In this document: positions 37,880 to 46,476 of the stretch, one piece after another
Layout: each line of letters starts with the position of its first letter
Numbering within the stretch: position 1 is the stretch's first letter
Assembly (NCBI GenBank): GCA_965237405.1
Contig: OZ250139.1
Coordinates: 1-64,000, forward strand
Length of the DNA stretch: 64,000 nt
Reading direction: 5' to 3'
Origin: CAUZIB01 sp963663925
GTDB lineage: Bacteria > Acidobacteriota > Vicinamibacteria > Vicinamibacterales > UBA8438
Made by a program: the position numbers and the translations under genes
The notes under the pieces: model-generated
The model's input: only the letters and a program-made list of their open reading frames with translations
Database searches by the model: none
What the model was told of the DNA's origin: nothing

Positions 37880-38472
37880 CCTGTAGAGTCGCCGGTATGC
37901 TGGCCTTCGTACTGTTTCAGTAAGGCCTTGAGCAGGGCAGGCCGGCGCGATTCCATGGGCGTGCCTTCTGCTCGCCAGTGCCGTTTGAGTCGGTCAGCCT
38001 CTCGCATCCAAGACGCCAGCTCGGATTCGGGTAACACCGCGTCGAGCCCCTCTCGGAGGAGGCCGGCGAGCGCTGGCGCACGCCCGTCCGTCGAGATTGC
38101 AAACGTGACGCCCGCCCGCCGAACGACTCCGCCGAGGTAGGCGCTGGCGTTGTCTGGATCATCAACAGCATTCACGAATATCCGCCGGCGCTCCGCTTCG
38201 TCGGAGACCGCTCGGTTTACATCTGGGGGGGCCGCCGCGATTACCATCCACGCCCCGTTGAGATCGTCCGGACGGAATTTCCGTTTCCGGACCCGTGCCC
38301 CGATGGCTTCGATGTTTACCGTAGCATTCGGCGCTACCACTTCAACCATGGCGCCGGCGGCGACCAAGGCGCGGATCTTGCCGACCGCAACTGCACCGGC
38401 CCCGACGACCAGAACCCTCCTGCCGGAAAGCTTGAGAAAAACGGGGAAGAGCTGTTCGTGCGGCGTGACCAC
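37876..38472 (-). CDS. Precorrin-2 dehydrogenase (siroheme synthase N-terminal type)
   Basis: The 198-residue protein corresponds to the N-terminal part of CysG or yeast Met8: an NAD site LVVGAGAVAVGKIRALVAAG, FVNAVDDPDNASAYLGG and the substrate loop FAISTDGRAPALAGLLREGL. It oxidises precorrin-2 to sirohydrochlorin and may also insert iron. GTG at 38472 preceded by GGGA is chosen; the longer frame to 38592 runs into cysH and adds residues without homology. With cobA the full siroheme route from uroporphyrinogen III is encoded in two genes. Confidence 0.9.
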   Translation of the reverse strand: MVTPHEQLFPVFLKLSGRRVLVVGAGAVAVGKIRALVAAGAMVEVVAPNATVNIEAIGARVRKRKFRPDDLNGAWMVIAAAPPDVNRAVSDEAERRRIFVNAVDDPDNASAYLGGVVRRAGVTFAISTDGRAPALAGLLREGLDAVLPESELASWMREADRLKRHWRAEGTPMESRRPALLKALLKQYEGQHTGDSTG

Positions 38473-38491
38473 GGTCACTCCCTTTCGGGGA

Positions 38492-39256
38492 CTACTTTGA
38501 CACCCCGAGTGCGGCTTGCACGAGCGGAACGGATGGGCTGTGTAGGCCGCATTCTGTCTTGGTCGTTCCACGCCACCGGCCAGCTCGTTCATCCTCTCCT
38601 ATTTTGACCGTGGTAGTGCAATGGGTACAGCCGATGCTTGGGTACCCCCGGTTGTGGAGTGGATTATAGGGCACGTCATATTTTGACAGGTGGTTCCAGA
38701 CATCCTGCTTCGTCCAGCGGACCAACGGGTTTACCTTCGCGATCTCAAAATTTTCATCCCATTCGACGACCCGTGCGGTGGCTCGCGCCGCTGTCTGCTC
38801 ACGTCGAATTCCCGTGATCCAGGAATCGACTCTAGATAGCTCTTCGCGCAGTGGAACGACCTTTCGGATGTGGCAACACCGGTCGGGCGCGCGCTCCCAC
38901 AGCTTCTCGCCATGGGCAGCGGCCTGCTCGTCGACCGACACTGTCGGTTCCGTGTTTCGGATTGTTAGGCCGTAGCGATCCTGCAATCGTTGCCACAATT
39001 TACGTGTTTCCTCGAACAGAAATCCGGTGTCGACTGTGAAGACGTCGATTTCCAACTTGTGACGACCGATCAGATCGACGATGACGCAACCTTCCGGTCC
39101 GAAAGCTGTAGCGAACGTTAAACGACGGCCATATCGCTCACGGGCCCACGTAAGTGTTTCGAGCGGAGAGGCGTGTTCGAGGTCGTCACCGAACATCTGT
39201 ACTTCGCGGATATCAAAGTTCTCGACGCTAATTACATCGTTGATCGCTTGTGTCAC
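38492..39256 (-). CDS. cysH: Adenylylsulfate/PAPS reductase with Fe-S Cys pairs
   Basis: CysH reduces activated sulfate to sulfite using thioredoxin. The 254 residues contain the PP-loop-like segment TFATAFGPEGCVIVDLI and VFTVDTGFLFEET. They also carry the double Cys pairs APDRCCHIRKVVPL and GCTHCTTTV, and the catalytic tail Cys TECGLHS. The CC...CxxC pattern is that of 4Fe-4S enzymes that use APS (plant and many bacterial types). The start is GTG at 39256, behind an AGGA motif. It is the first gene of the sulfate-reduction operon and lies 27 bases after the attenuator hairpin. Confidence 0.93.
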   Translation of the reverse strand: MTQAINDVISVENFDIREVQMFGDDLEHASPLETLTWARERYGRRLTFATAFGPEGCVIVDLIGRHKLEIDVFTVDTGFLFEETRKLWQRLQDRYGLTIRNTEPTVSVDEQAAAHGEKLWERAPDRCCHIRKVVPLREELSRVDSWITGIRREQTAARATARVVEWDENFEIAKVNPLVRWTKQDVWNHLSKYDVPYNPLHNRGYPSIGCTHCTTTVKIGEDERAGRWRGTTKTECGLHSPSVPLVQAALGVSK

Positions 39257-39282
39257 GATAATCGTTCCTATGTCGTGCTCCG

Positions 39283-39324
39283 AAAAATAAAAAGGCCCGG
39301 GAGGTTATTACCCCCCCCGGGCCT
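39283..39324 (-). terminator. Attenuator terminator before cysH
   Basis: On the minus strand AGGCCCGGG and CCCGGGCCT form a perfect 9-bp GC-rich stem, followed at once by TTTTATTTTT (T-tract 39283-39293). This is a textbook intrinsic terminator, yet it lies between the leader ORF and the cysH start. The left arm carries a run of eight G (39311-39318). That run could alternatively pair with GGCCCCCG at 39403-39410 inside the leader ORF, which would prevent the hairpin. It could also terminate the upstream envelope operon, but 230 bases and a new promoter separate them. Confidence 0.85.
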
Positions 39325-39355
39325 GTCGGTATCGTGCGTTATATCTGTATTGTTC

Positions 39356-39466
39356 TTAGGCGTTCGTCGAATTCGGACTGAGACGCCGCACGGCCGTCGG
39401 CACGGGGGCCACATGGGCCTCCATACAACAGCAGCAACAAGCGACGACTAAACAACGATTACCCAT
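39356..39466 (-). CDS. Polycysteine leader peptide of the cysH operon
   Basis: A 36-codon ORF starts MGNRCLVVACCCCCM and ends at TAA 39356-39358. Codons 10-14 are TGT TGC TGC TGT TGT, five Cys in a row, and codon 5 is also Cys. Its position is exactly that of an attenuation leader: just behind a promoter, with an intrinsic terminator 32 bases after its stop and cysH beyond that. When charged tRNA-Cys is scarce the ribosome would stall on the Cys run and leave the segment 39403-39410 free to pair with the terminator's G-run. Polycysteine leader ORFs of this kind are known before sulfur genes in mycobacteria. The start is almost at the predicted transcript end, so translation may be leaderless. 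Confidence 0.85.
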   Translation of the reverse strand: MGNRCLVVACCCCCMEAHVAPVPTAVRRLSPNSTNA

Positions 39467-39479
39467 AAAAACTCTATAT

Positions 39480-39509
39480 TTTATATCAGAAATACCGACG
39501 GGACGTCAA
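39480..39509 (-). promoter_or_regulatory. Promoter of the cysH operon
   Basis: TTGACG (39504-39509) and TATAAA (39480-39485) are separated by 18 bases on the minus strand, close to the sigma70 consensus. Transcription would begin near 39473, only about seven bases before the leader ORF's ATG, so no Shine-Dalgarno sequence can fit. This supports a leaderless, constitutively started transcript controlled downstream by attenuation. Confidence 0.6.
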
Positions 39510-39553
39510 TCCGTTCCACGTTTTCTCCATATGTTCGCCATCGTCTCTGCACA

Positions 39554-40387
39554 CTAGATTTCGACTCCCAGGATGTTCTTGAAAGCGAAGCCGAACGCGA
39601 GCGAGAGCACCAGGAACGCGACCAGCCAATCGACGGACCACCCGAACACGCTGAGCTCAAGCGCCGGATATGTGATTTCAACCGCTTCGATCGCGTGGCT
39701 ACCGGGAATCGGCGGCTCACCCGGGTACAGGAGCGTATCCCAGATCCCGCGACCAGTCCGGCGTTGCGGCACGGCACCCCATTGGTCGCCCGCAATTACT
39801 CGGGTCTGGACGTTGTGGTTACCGATCCGAACCGTAATCTGGTGTTCGCCGCTGAAATCGGCTCGAATCCGCCAGGCAACTTCGCGTGTGGACGGAATCC
39901 GGACGCCTTGGGTTTCGACCCGCACGCCATTACGGACCTCGAGTTCGACCTCAGCGTCGAGCAGTGTGGCATCGCGAACGTAGGCTTTGACCAGCGCCTG
40001 TTCTCCGGGTTCGAGCGGTCGCGCGGCAAATCGCAACTGCAGCTGCGTGATGATCAGTACGGTGGGAACCAGCAGGATCACCATGGGCACCAACGCGTAG
40101 CGCATGTAGCGAAAGGTATCTCGGAGAATGTGCCGCTGAAGCCGAAGGACGACGCCGATGTCGGCCTGGAAGAGTCGCACCCCGATCAGATTGCCTCGGA
40201 TGTTTTCGCGGAGCCCCTTGATCGTTCGCTGGTCCGAGACTTTTCCGAAGATCCACACCATCGCTACACCGGTAATCAGTGAGATGACGGTTACGGTCCA
40301 GATGGGTGCTGCGTTCTGAAACGGCCGGCAGATCAGATTGAACACTGGTATGAGCGCCCGGTTGACGAGATCGATTAAGGTAATCAC
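39554..40387 (-). CDS. Three-helix membrane protein, YidC/EMC3-like topology
   Basis: I recognise no named family. The 277 residues show an N-terminal membrane helix (WTVTVISLITGVAMVWIFG), a basic helical cytoplasmic segment (KGLRENIRGNLIGVRLFQAD), a second helix (YALVPMVILLVPTVLIITQL), an external beta-rich domain (about 135-235) and a final helix ending in FKNILGVEI. Helix, positively charged coiled segment, helix is the core arrangement of Oxa1/YidC/EMC3-type insertases, which suggests but does not prove relationship. It is the last gene of a five-gene operon with two AP-superfamily enzymes and a sulfotransferase. Confidence 0.72.
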   Translation of the reverse strand: MITLIDLVNRALIPVFNLICRPFQNAAPIWTVTVISLITGVAMVWIFGKVSDQRTIKGLRENIRGNLIGVRLFQADIGVVLRLQRHILRDTFRYMRYALVPMVILLVPTVLIITQLQLRFAARPLEPGEQALVKAYVRDATLLDAEVELEVRNGVRVETQGVRIPSTREVAWRIRADFSGEHQITVRIGNHNVQTRVIAGDQWGAVPQRRTGRGIWDTLLYPGEPPIPGSHAIEAVEITYPALELSVFGWSVDWLVAFLVLSLAFGFAFKNILGVEI

Positions 40388-40413
40388 GCTTCTGATTTGG
40401 GCGGACGAATCGT

Positions 40414-40638
40414 TCAGGAGATGTAGCCGAGGCCCTTTAGGCGCTTCTTGATTTCTTCTTCGGAGTCGGCACCTTCCAGCTTGGCCATCTCTTTCTCCAA
40501 CGCGTGATTGATGAACTCTTCGACCGACGAGTAACCGGCGAGTTCAGAGCACTTGACGGCTTTGTCAAGCAGCGTTCTGTCGATCTTCACGTTCTTGCCG
40601 AACAATGTGGTGGTCTCCTGACTCCCGTCTTTGCTCAA
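40414..40638 (-). CDS. Small ribbon-helix-helix-like protein
   Basis: The 74-residue protein has a short strand (NVKIDRTLLDKAVKCSEL) followed by two helices (SSVEEFINHALEKEMAKLE), the pattern of ribbon-helix-helix DNA-binding domains, and an acidic/basic tail KKRLKGLGYIS. It starts three bases after the stop of the AP-family gene, so it belongs to the same transcript. It may repress its own operon or serve as an accessory factor. No toxin partner is evident, so an antitoxin role is unlikely. The fold call is moderately sure; the function is open. Confidence 0.68.
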   Translation of the reverse strand: MSKDGSQETTTLFGKNVKIDRTLLDKAVKCSELAGYSSVEEFINHALEKEMAKLEGADSEEEIKKRLKGLGYIS

Positions 40639-40641
40639 TGC

Positions 40642-42675
40642 TCACCGAAGCGCGTCCTGTCCTAGCATCTCGGGCAATGGTTCGACCTTGAACTCGTCAA
40701 GGACCGTCACCGTCAGATCGTCGAGTGACGGGTTCTCGATTCCGATCTGACGGTTGCTGAGAAACACACCGGGGACGAGGCGGTAATCGATCGAGTGGTC
40801 GCCACTCCAGACCTCGTCGTTGTCGACGAATACCTCGCGAGGAAACTGGCCCAGGGGGCTGTCCCACGATGTACGGTAGCCCCAGGAGTAGCCCACGATG
40901 ATGTCTGGGGCATCCCCCAAATTTATCCCCCGCCATTCATCGGCGGTCCGGAATACCAGCCCGACCGGCGATTGACCGGTGCGCTCGTCAACCATGGTGA
41001 GCAGGTCTTGTTCCAGTCGGTCTAGGAGCTCTACGTACTCGGTGCCGGGCGCCACGATCCCCTGTCCCTCGCGGCCCTCTAAGTTGATGTAGAGTCCTTG
41101 CAGACCCACTGCATAGGCGGTGGTCCGGCTCCAGTCGACGTTCAGGAACAGTGGCGTAAGGCCTTGTCTTGACGGGTCCAGCAGCGTGACGTACCCCTTT
41201 TCCGCGAGCCACGAGTTTAGATTGACGCCCCAGTAAAACGGTGAGAACCCGTGGTCGGACATCACAACCAGTGTTGTGTCGTACGTTGGGTTAGATTCGG
41301 TAAACTTGACTAAGCGGCCTAGGACTTCGTCCATTTCCTCGTATAGCGTTCGAATGCCGTTGCGAAGCCGGTCGTCGTCCTCGTGTAGTGGATGCTCCGC
41401 GTCCATGTAGTGGTAGAGCATGTGCGTGCCCTGGTCGACGCTCGAGAAGTAGAAGAAGAGCAATCCGTTCTCAAATGAGTCGAGTACGTGGTCGAGGGTA
41501 CGTCGCTGTTCACGGTAGACGAACTGCGACTGTTCCCAGAATTCTTGTCCGCTGAAGATTCCTTCCTGAAATACTTTCGTATCCTCCGGGAGCTCCTGAG
41601 TGTAGAAGCGACCGACTGACGCTGCGATTTCCGACGACCAGTCGTTGGGTGTCGAGATCGGGAAGGCCGGGTTGGCCGGGTCGACCTGGAGCGGAGTAAC
41701 GTACAGCTTGAAGTCGGGCCGAATCTCTTGCAAGTAGAATCGAGCTGAGGCCCCCAGGTTGACTAAGAATGGGATCGCCTCGAAGTTCAGGCCAACCCAG
41801 TCGCTCCACTCGCCTTCGTTCAAGATCAACTCGGTATCCTGCACGACGATCTTTGCGGCACTCGCCTCCGGGTCAAGAAGAACTTCGAAGTCGATTGTCA
41901 GATCAGGGTTCTCGTATTCGATTTCTCCATCAGCGCGACCAAACCGCCTGTCGTTCGTCGGGAATCGGCGGAACGTGTTCGGGGGGCCAACCAACTGGCT
42001 GGCGACCCGGTTATTGACGACATCGACGAGATGCACCACTCCCCCCGTAATGTCGCTCATGTTGTCGGGTGGATAGTCCGTGTAGAACGAGAACGTGCCG
42101 TGCGTGCCAAGTATGTCCGGTGTGCCCATCCCAGATAATGATCGTCCCGGTGTGTCCACGAGCGGGAAGTTAACCGGCATCCGAACGATCGTAGTGTCGA
42201 TGCCGGCATTTTCGAGCAACTCCCAGAACGCGACGCCCTGGCGCTGTGCTTCGTAGTCCCCGCCAGATATCGGAATAGTCCAGGAGCCTAGCGTTAGACT
42301 TCGCCCCGGCGGCGTCAGTCTGTAAATCGATTCAAGCGGTTCCGCGGTGAGTGGGTCTCGATGGAGGAAGTCGTAGATGCCGTGCCCGCCCGGGTCCATC
42401 CCCGTGATGAACGTTGACCATGCCACCGGACTCAGTGGAGGCATGGTGGTTTCTAGGGGTGAGAAGCTTCCCGTCGCTGCGAGGCGCGCGAAATTCGGCA
42501 GTCGCCCTTCGCTGATGAACCGGTCCAGCAGCTGGTGATCCATCCCGTCGATCCCCAGCACGATGACCCGACGCTCACCTTGAGCACCGACCGGACCGAG
42601 TCTTATGGTCGTGGTGATAACGGCCAGCGCGACGACAGCAGAAACGATGACGGTTCGGTGCAGTCTGTGAGTCAT
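40642..42675 (-). CDS. Exported alkaline-phosphatase-superfamily phosphodiesterase (1)
   Basis: The 677-residue protein starts with a signal peptide (IVSAVVALAVITTTIRLGPV, ending near GAQG). It has the type I phosphodiesterase/nucleotide pyrophosphatase metal-site pattern: VIVLGIDGMDHQLLDRF, the Thr nucleophile region SPVAWSTFITGMDPGGHGIY, and VVMSDHGFSPFYWGVNLNSW with later metal ligands near GDHSIDYR. It would cleave phosphate or sulfate esters outside the cytoplasm. The substrate is unknown. It is paralogous to the next gene upstream and shares its order of motifs. The two lie 10 bases apart. Confidence 0.88.
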   Translation of the reverse strand: MTHRLHRTVIVSAVVALAVITTTIRLGPVGAQGERRVIVLGIDGMDHQLLDRFISEGRLPNFARLAATGSFSPLETTMPPLSPVAWSTFITGMDPGGHGIYDFLHRDPLTAEPLESIYRLTPPGRSLTLGSWTIPISGGDYEAQRQGVAFWELLENAGIDTTIVRMPVNFPLVDTPGRSLSGMGTPDILGTHGTFSFYTDYPPDNMSDITGGVVHLVDVVNNRVASQLVGPPNTFRRFPTNDRRFGRADGEIEYENPDLTIDFEVLLDPEASAAKIVVQDTELILNEGEWSDWVGLNFEAIPFLVNLGASARFYLQEIRPDFKLYVTPLQVDPANPAFPISTPNDWSSEIAASVGRFYTQELPEDTKVFQEGIFSGQEFWEQSQFVYREQRRTLDHVLDSFENGLLFFYFSSVDQGTHMLYHYMDAEHPLHEDDDRLRNGIRTLYEEMDEVLGRLVKFTESNPTYDTTLVVMSDHGFSPFYWGVNLNSWLAEKGYVTLLDPSRQGLTPLFLNVDWSRTTAYAVGLQGLYINLEGREGQGIVAPGTEYVELLDRLEQDLLTMVDERTGQSPVGLVFRTADEWRGINLGDAPDIIVGYSWGYRTSWDSPLGQFPREVFVDNDEVWSGDHSIDYRLVPGVFLSNRQIGIENPSLDDLTVTVLDEFKVEPLPEMLGQDALR

Positions 42676-42685
42676 CGATCGTCCG

Positions 42686-44908
42686 TCAACTCCGTCTTCT
42701 TCCGGATCCAGTTTTAGCCTGTTGTGCGACAGGCTTTCCGAGGGGTGCGGACGCGTCCGCCGTTTGGGGACGTGTCGTCGTCGCCGGCATCAGCGACGTC
42801 CCATCGCAGTGGGCCGGCACGGGGACACCAAAAAGGTCGAGCACCGTTGGTCCGATGTCCATGATGCCAGGGTCGTCTGACGCAATTCGCCGGTTGCAGA
42901 ACAGCATACCCGGTACATCGGGTGGATTGAAGTTGTGATCGCCACTCCACGGCCGTTGGTTGTCTTCGATTACCGTATCGGTAACCCCCCCAGTGACCGA
43001 TGCCCACCCGACGCGATGCCCGGGTTGGAACCCGACGATTAGGTCGGGTGCCTCACTCACATACGGGCCAGAGTAGACCTTGGCTGCGTCGTAGACCTCT
43101 CGCACTGGATGTGTCTGTTCCTTGTCGTCGTAGAGTTCTCTGAGGCCCGCACTGATCTCACGCTTAATCCGTGAGGCCTCTTCCCCAGGTGCGACGATGC
43201 CCTGGGCCTCTCGCCTCGAGAGGTTAAGATAGATGCCCCCAAAGCCAACGGCGTACGCCTGTGTCTTCGACCAGTCAACATCCTGGAACATGTCGGCGCC
43301 GGTCGCCTCGGCATTCTTGAGCGCGAGGAAACCGTGCTTGTACAGCCAACTATTCAGGTTGACGCCGCGCCGAAACGACTTAAACCCGTGGTCGGACATC
43401 ACGATGAGCACCGTGTCGTCGTCGAGACGGTCGAGGGTCCGGCCGACGAGATCGTCCATCTGCTGGTAGAGCGTGCGAATGGCATTACGGTGGGTCGTGT
43501 TGTCCCTGCCTCGATTGGCCGGATGGTTGTCGTCGAGGTGCCTGAAGAACATGTGCTGAAGTCGATCGGTGATATCGAAGATGCACACCACCGCCCCGCG
43601 ATTCGTTTTGTTGAGGGCATCGAAAAACATCTTCTCGCGTTCCGCATGGATGAGATAGGTCTGTTTGAGGAACGCGTCCTCGTCCACGACGCCTTCATTC
43701 AAAGCCGAGGTGTCCTCGGCAAGTCCGAGCGTCGCATACCGACCTTGTGTCTTAGACAGGTAAACCGCGTACGTAAAGGGATGCGAGATCGGCAGCGCCG
43801 GTTTGTCCGGATCGATGTTGACTGGGGTCATATAGAGCTTGATGTTGGGTGACGTCTCGAGCAGGTAAAAGCGCGCGATGCCGCGAACCGTTATGCCAGG
43901 TACGGCTCTGAAGCCGAGCTCGATCCATGGCGTGTAATCGCGCCGCTTCAAGGTGTAGGTCGCGTTGCCGAGAGTGAGCTCAGCGCTGTCATCGGATGTC
44001 GGACGGACGGCCAGTGGAATCTGCATTGTGCCGCCGTCTGCCTTGAGACTGTTATCGGGTCCCGGGATCGCCGCTCGGCCAACGCCGTCGGCAACTGCCA
44101 GGCGGATTCGATCGCCGCTCGTCATCTTTGGTACGAGCGTTTCGTCTTCGCTTTCGTCGGAGCTGAAGTAGTAGTAGGTTCCTTGGCTTCCCTGGAGATC
44201 AGGCACGCTCATCGCGCAGAGAAGCACGCCGTTGAATTTCTCAGCCGGGAAGGTGATCGGGACCCTCAGAATGGTACTGAAGATGCCATGATTACCCAGG
44301 ATCTTCCAGAACGGCTCGCTGCGACGGCCGGTTTGAATGAGCGGTTTGCCGATCGGAAGTCGAAAACGACCCAATCTTAGAGTCCGCTTCGGTGGGTCTA
44401 CTCGTGCCGAGCAGAGCTCGGGCAAATATGATTTCCGGTTCGGTACCAAAAAGTCGAAGATCCGGTGCTTGCCTGGGTTGCATCCCGTCTGGAACGACGT
44501 CCACGCGACCGGCGACTCGGCGAGAAGAGTGGTGCGAAGCGGCCGAAAGGTTCCCATGTCTTTCAGCCGCGCGAAATTGGGGAGCAGGCCCTCGTCCATG
44601 TACTGGGCAGTCAATACCGGGTCCAGTCCATCGAGCCCGAGTACGACCACACGACGAACCCGCGCGGCGGCCAGCGCCTGGCTACCCCGAATACGCTGGA
44701 GGACCCATCGGATCGGCCACGTCAAAAGCGTCAGGAACGCCAGGAACGTGGTGAAGAGGATAATGAAGATCGATGATATGAATGCGAAACCTGCTCCCGG
44801 GCCGACGTAGGCCAGCGCCGTTTGGGGTGCAAGCAGTGCGAGCAGGAGCGCCAGCGACACACGATGAACCGAGCGTCGGCGCGTCACCCTTGATGAGCTA
44901 CAAGTCAT
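42686..44908 (-). CDS. Membrane-anchored alkaline-phosphatase-superfamily protein (2)
   Basis: The 740-residue protein has a cleaved or uncleaved signal segment (SLALLLALLAPQTALAYVGP) and then a second hydrophobic helix (FAFISSIFIILFTTFLAFLT) that anchors it. The catalytic domain follows on the other side. Motifs match the paralogue: VVLGLDGLDPVLTAQYMDEG, SPVAWTSFQTGCNPGKHRIF, LIVMSDHGFKSFRRGVNLNS and WSGDHNFNPPDVPG. Proteins with this N-terminal YVGPGAG segment occur widely in Acidobacteria and Planctomycetes without assigned function. It starts four bases inside the sulfotransferase stop, so the genes are coupled. Confidence 0.88.
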   Translation of the reverse strand: MTCSSSRVTRRRSVHRVSLALLLALLAPQTALAYVGPGAGFAFISSIFIILFTTFLAFLTLLTWPIRWVLQRIRGSQALAAARVRRVVVLGLDGLDPVLTAQYMDEGLLPNFARLKDMGTFRPLRTTLLAESPVAWTSFQTGCNPGKHRIFDFLVPNRKSYLPELCSARVDPPKRTLRLGRFRLPIGKPLIQTGRRSEPFWKILGNHGIFSTILRVPITFPAEKFNGVLLCAMSVPDLQGSQGTYYYFSSDESEDETLVPKMTSGDRIRLAVADGVGRAAIPGPDNSLKADGGTMQIPLAVRPTSDDSAELTLGNATYTLKRRDYTPWIELGFRAVPGITVRGIARFYLLETSPNIKLYMTPVNIDPDKPALPISHPFTYAVYLSKTQGRYATLGLAEDTSALNEGVVDEDAFLKQTYLIHAEREKMFFDALNKTNRGAVVCIFDITDRLQHMFFRHLDDNHPANRGRDNTTHRNAIRTLYQQMDDLVGRTLDRLDDDTVLIVMSDHGFKSFRRGVNLNSWLYKHGFLALKNAEATGADMFQDVDWSKTQAYAVGFGGIYLNLSRREAQGIVAPGEEASRIKREISAGLRELYDDKEQTHPVREVYDAAKVYSGPYVSEAPDLIVGFQPGHRVGWASVTGGVTDTVIEDNQRPWSGDHNFNPPDVPGMLFCNRRIASDDPGIMDIGPTVLDLFGVPVPAHCDGTSLMPATTTRPQTADASAPLGKPVAQQAKTGSGRRRS

Positions 44909-45555
44909 GCGCGATTGCGATACAGCTGACGGTCGACCACAGTCGCCATCGCGGCGACATCGAGCTGACCACCGAGGAACTCGTTGATGGCCTCGGCGAC
45001 CTCCGCTGGGTTGTCGATCACCTGTCGGTGCTCGACATAGAGCACCTCGTAGTTGTCGCGGACAGCCATGAGGTGCTCGACCTTCAAGAGATGGGCCGCA
45101 AACATACCTGCCAAATCGTCGTCGGGCGTATTACCCGGCGCCTCTCCCCGGTGCTCCAGCATTTTCCGCTGCGACGCGAGCACTTCAGGCAGGCTACGCC
45201 GAAGGAAGATAACCTTGTAATCATAAGTCGCGGGAAGGCTCGGGAGCAGAAACGAGATAATCTTGATTCCTTTCCCGCGACCTTCGCCGAGCCAAGTCTT
45301 GTCCCCCGGCTTGTCGAGCGCCTTCACCCGCTCCAGTTCGTAGTACCCCTTCGGGTTGTCCTCGTTGGCTGTTCGCACGCCGTCGACCACCAACGGCACG
45401 CCTCCGGCAGACAGCATGTTCATCAGCATCGAGGTGCCAGAACGGGGCAGGCCAGACACGATGATTACCGGATCTTTGAATCGGCGACATTGGACCAGCC
45501 GCTTCAGGAAGGATGCCAACCGCGACAGTTTCAACTGATTCCAGACCTGGGTCAA
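44905..45555 (-). CDS. Sulfotransferase family protein
   Basis: The 216-residue cytoplasmic enzyme has the PAPS-binding loop IIVSGLPRSGTSMLMNML and a 3'-phosphate contact region VIFLRRSLPEVLASQRKML. It would move a sulfuryl group from PAPS to an acceptor. PAPS synthesis (SAT/APS kinase) and PAP removal (CysQ) are encoded divergently a few dozen bases away, which fits. Small members of this fold sometimes act on other substrates or are inactive. It leads the operon with the two AP-superfamily proteins, so the acceptor may be an envelope glycan or lipid. Confidence 0.85.
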   Translation of the reverse strand: MTQVWNQLKLSRLASFLKRLVQCRRFKDPVIIVSGLPRSGTSMLMNMLSAGGVPLVVDGVRTANEDNPKGYYELERVKALDKPGDKTWLGEGRGKGIKIISFLLPSLPATYDYKVIFLRRSLPEVLASQRKMLEHRGEAPGNTPDDDLAGMFAAHLLKVEHLMAVRDNYEVLYVEHRQVIDNPAEVAEAINEFLGGQLDVAAMATVVDRQLYRNRA

Positions 45556-45618
45556 GACAAGGGCGATCTTCGATGGTGACCGGGACGAGCTAGACTGAAC
45601 AGATTCTAGGGTTAGACG

Positions 45619-46413
45619 ATGAGCGTAAGCGATCCTGCATTGGATGCCGTTAAAGCGATAGCCGAGCGCGCCGCGGACGCCGCTTTGGGGTTGTATCGCA
45701 GCCAGGATGCGTGGATCGAGCTGAAAGCCGACGGGTCGCCGCTCACCGAGGCAGATATGGCGTCCGAACGAATCATCAAGGCTGAGCTCAAACAGCTCGA
45801 TCCGTCGATCCCGTATCTCTCGGAAGAATCGCCGCCGTCGTCCTATTCTGAGCGCCGGGCCTGGAACCGATTCTGGCTTGTGGACCCGCTCGACGGCACG
45901 AAAGAGTTCATTAAACGAACCGATGAGTTCACGGTGAATATCGCGCTCATCGATCAGGGACAGCCGGTTCTTGGCGTTGTCGTTGTGCCAGCGTTAGGTG
46001 TGACTTACTACGCCGCGCGCAGTCACGGCGCTTGGAAGCAGCGACGCGGTGACTCACCGGTCGCGATCGTATCGAGGCTAGCCGACCCCGCGGGTCCGAT
46101 TCGTGTGGTGGAAAGCGCTTCGCACTCGAGCCCTGAGCTCGAACAGTTCCTAGACGATTTCCAGGTGACAGAGCGACTCAAGATCGGTAGCTCGCTCAAG
46201 TTTTGCCTGCTCGCGGAGGGTGCAGCCGATGTGTACCCTCGGCTCGGGCCGACGATGGAGTGGGACGTGGCCGCTGGAGACTGCGTCTTTCGCTACTCAG
46301 CCGCTGGTGCGCCGCATCCGAGCCCGCTATCCTACAACAAGGAATCGCTGCTAAACGATTACTTCGTGCTCGGTTTGCCCCCTGGGGCCTACACCCTGCC
46401 ACCTCGGGGATGA
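45619..46413 (+). CDS. cysQ: 3'(2'),5'-bisphosphate nucleotidase
   Basis: CysQ hydrolyses PAP (and PAPS) to AMP, removing the by-product of sulfotransferases and PAPS reductases. The 264 residues show the inositol-monophosphatase-fold metal sites GSPLTEADMASERII, LSEESPP, VDPLDGTKEFIKR and the late WDVAAGDCVFRYSA. It is divergent from the sulfotransferase and 63 bases before the SAT/APS kinase gene, an arrangement that groups PAPS making, use and clean-up. Confidence 0.93.
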   Translation: MSVSDPALDAVKAIAERAADAALGLYRSQDAWIELKADGSPLTEADMASERIIKAELKQLDPSIPYLSEESPPSSYSERRAWNRFWLVDPLDGTKEFIKRTDEFTVNIALIDQGQPVLGVVVVPALGVTYYAARSHGAWKQRRGDSPVAIVSRLADPAGPIRVVESASHSSPELEQFLDDFQVTERLKIGSSLKFCLLAEGAADVYPRLGPTMEWDVAAGDCVFRYSAAGAPHPSPLSYNKESLLNDYFVLGLPPGAYTLPPRG

Positions 46414-46476
46414 AGTTTTTCGTGATATCGTTCAGGGTTCATCTGTCCACCTTGAGCCTCACAGGAGTGGTATCTC

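Noticed and set aside
39257..39480. SAM or other metabolite riboswitch before cysH
   Set aside because: No multi-helix aptamer with conserved cores can be drawn; the space is taken by the leader ORF and one terminator, which explain the region better.
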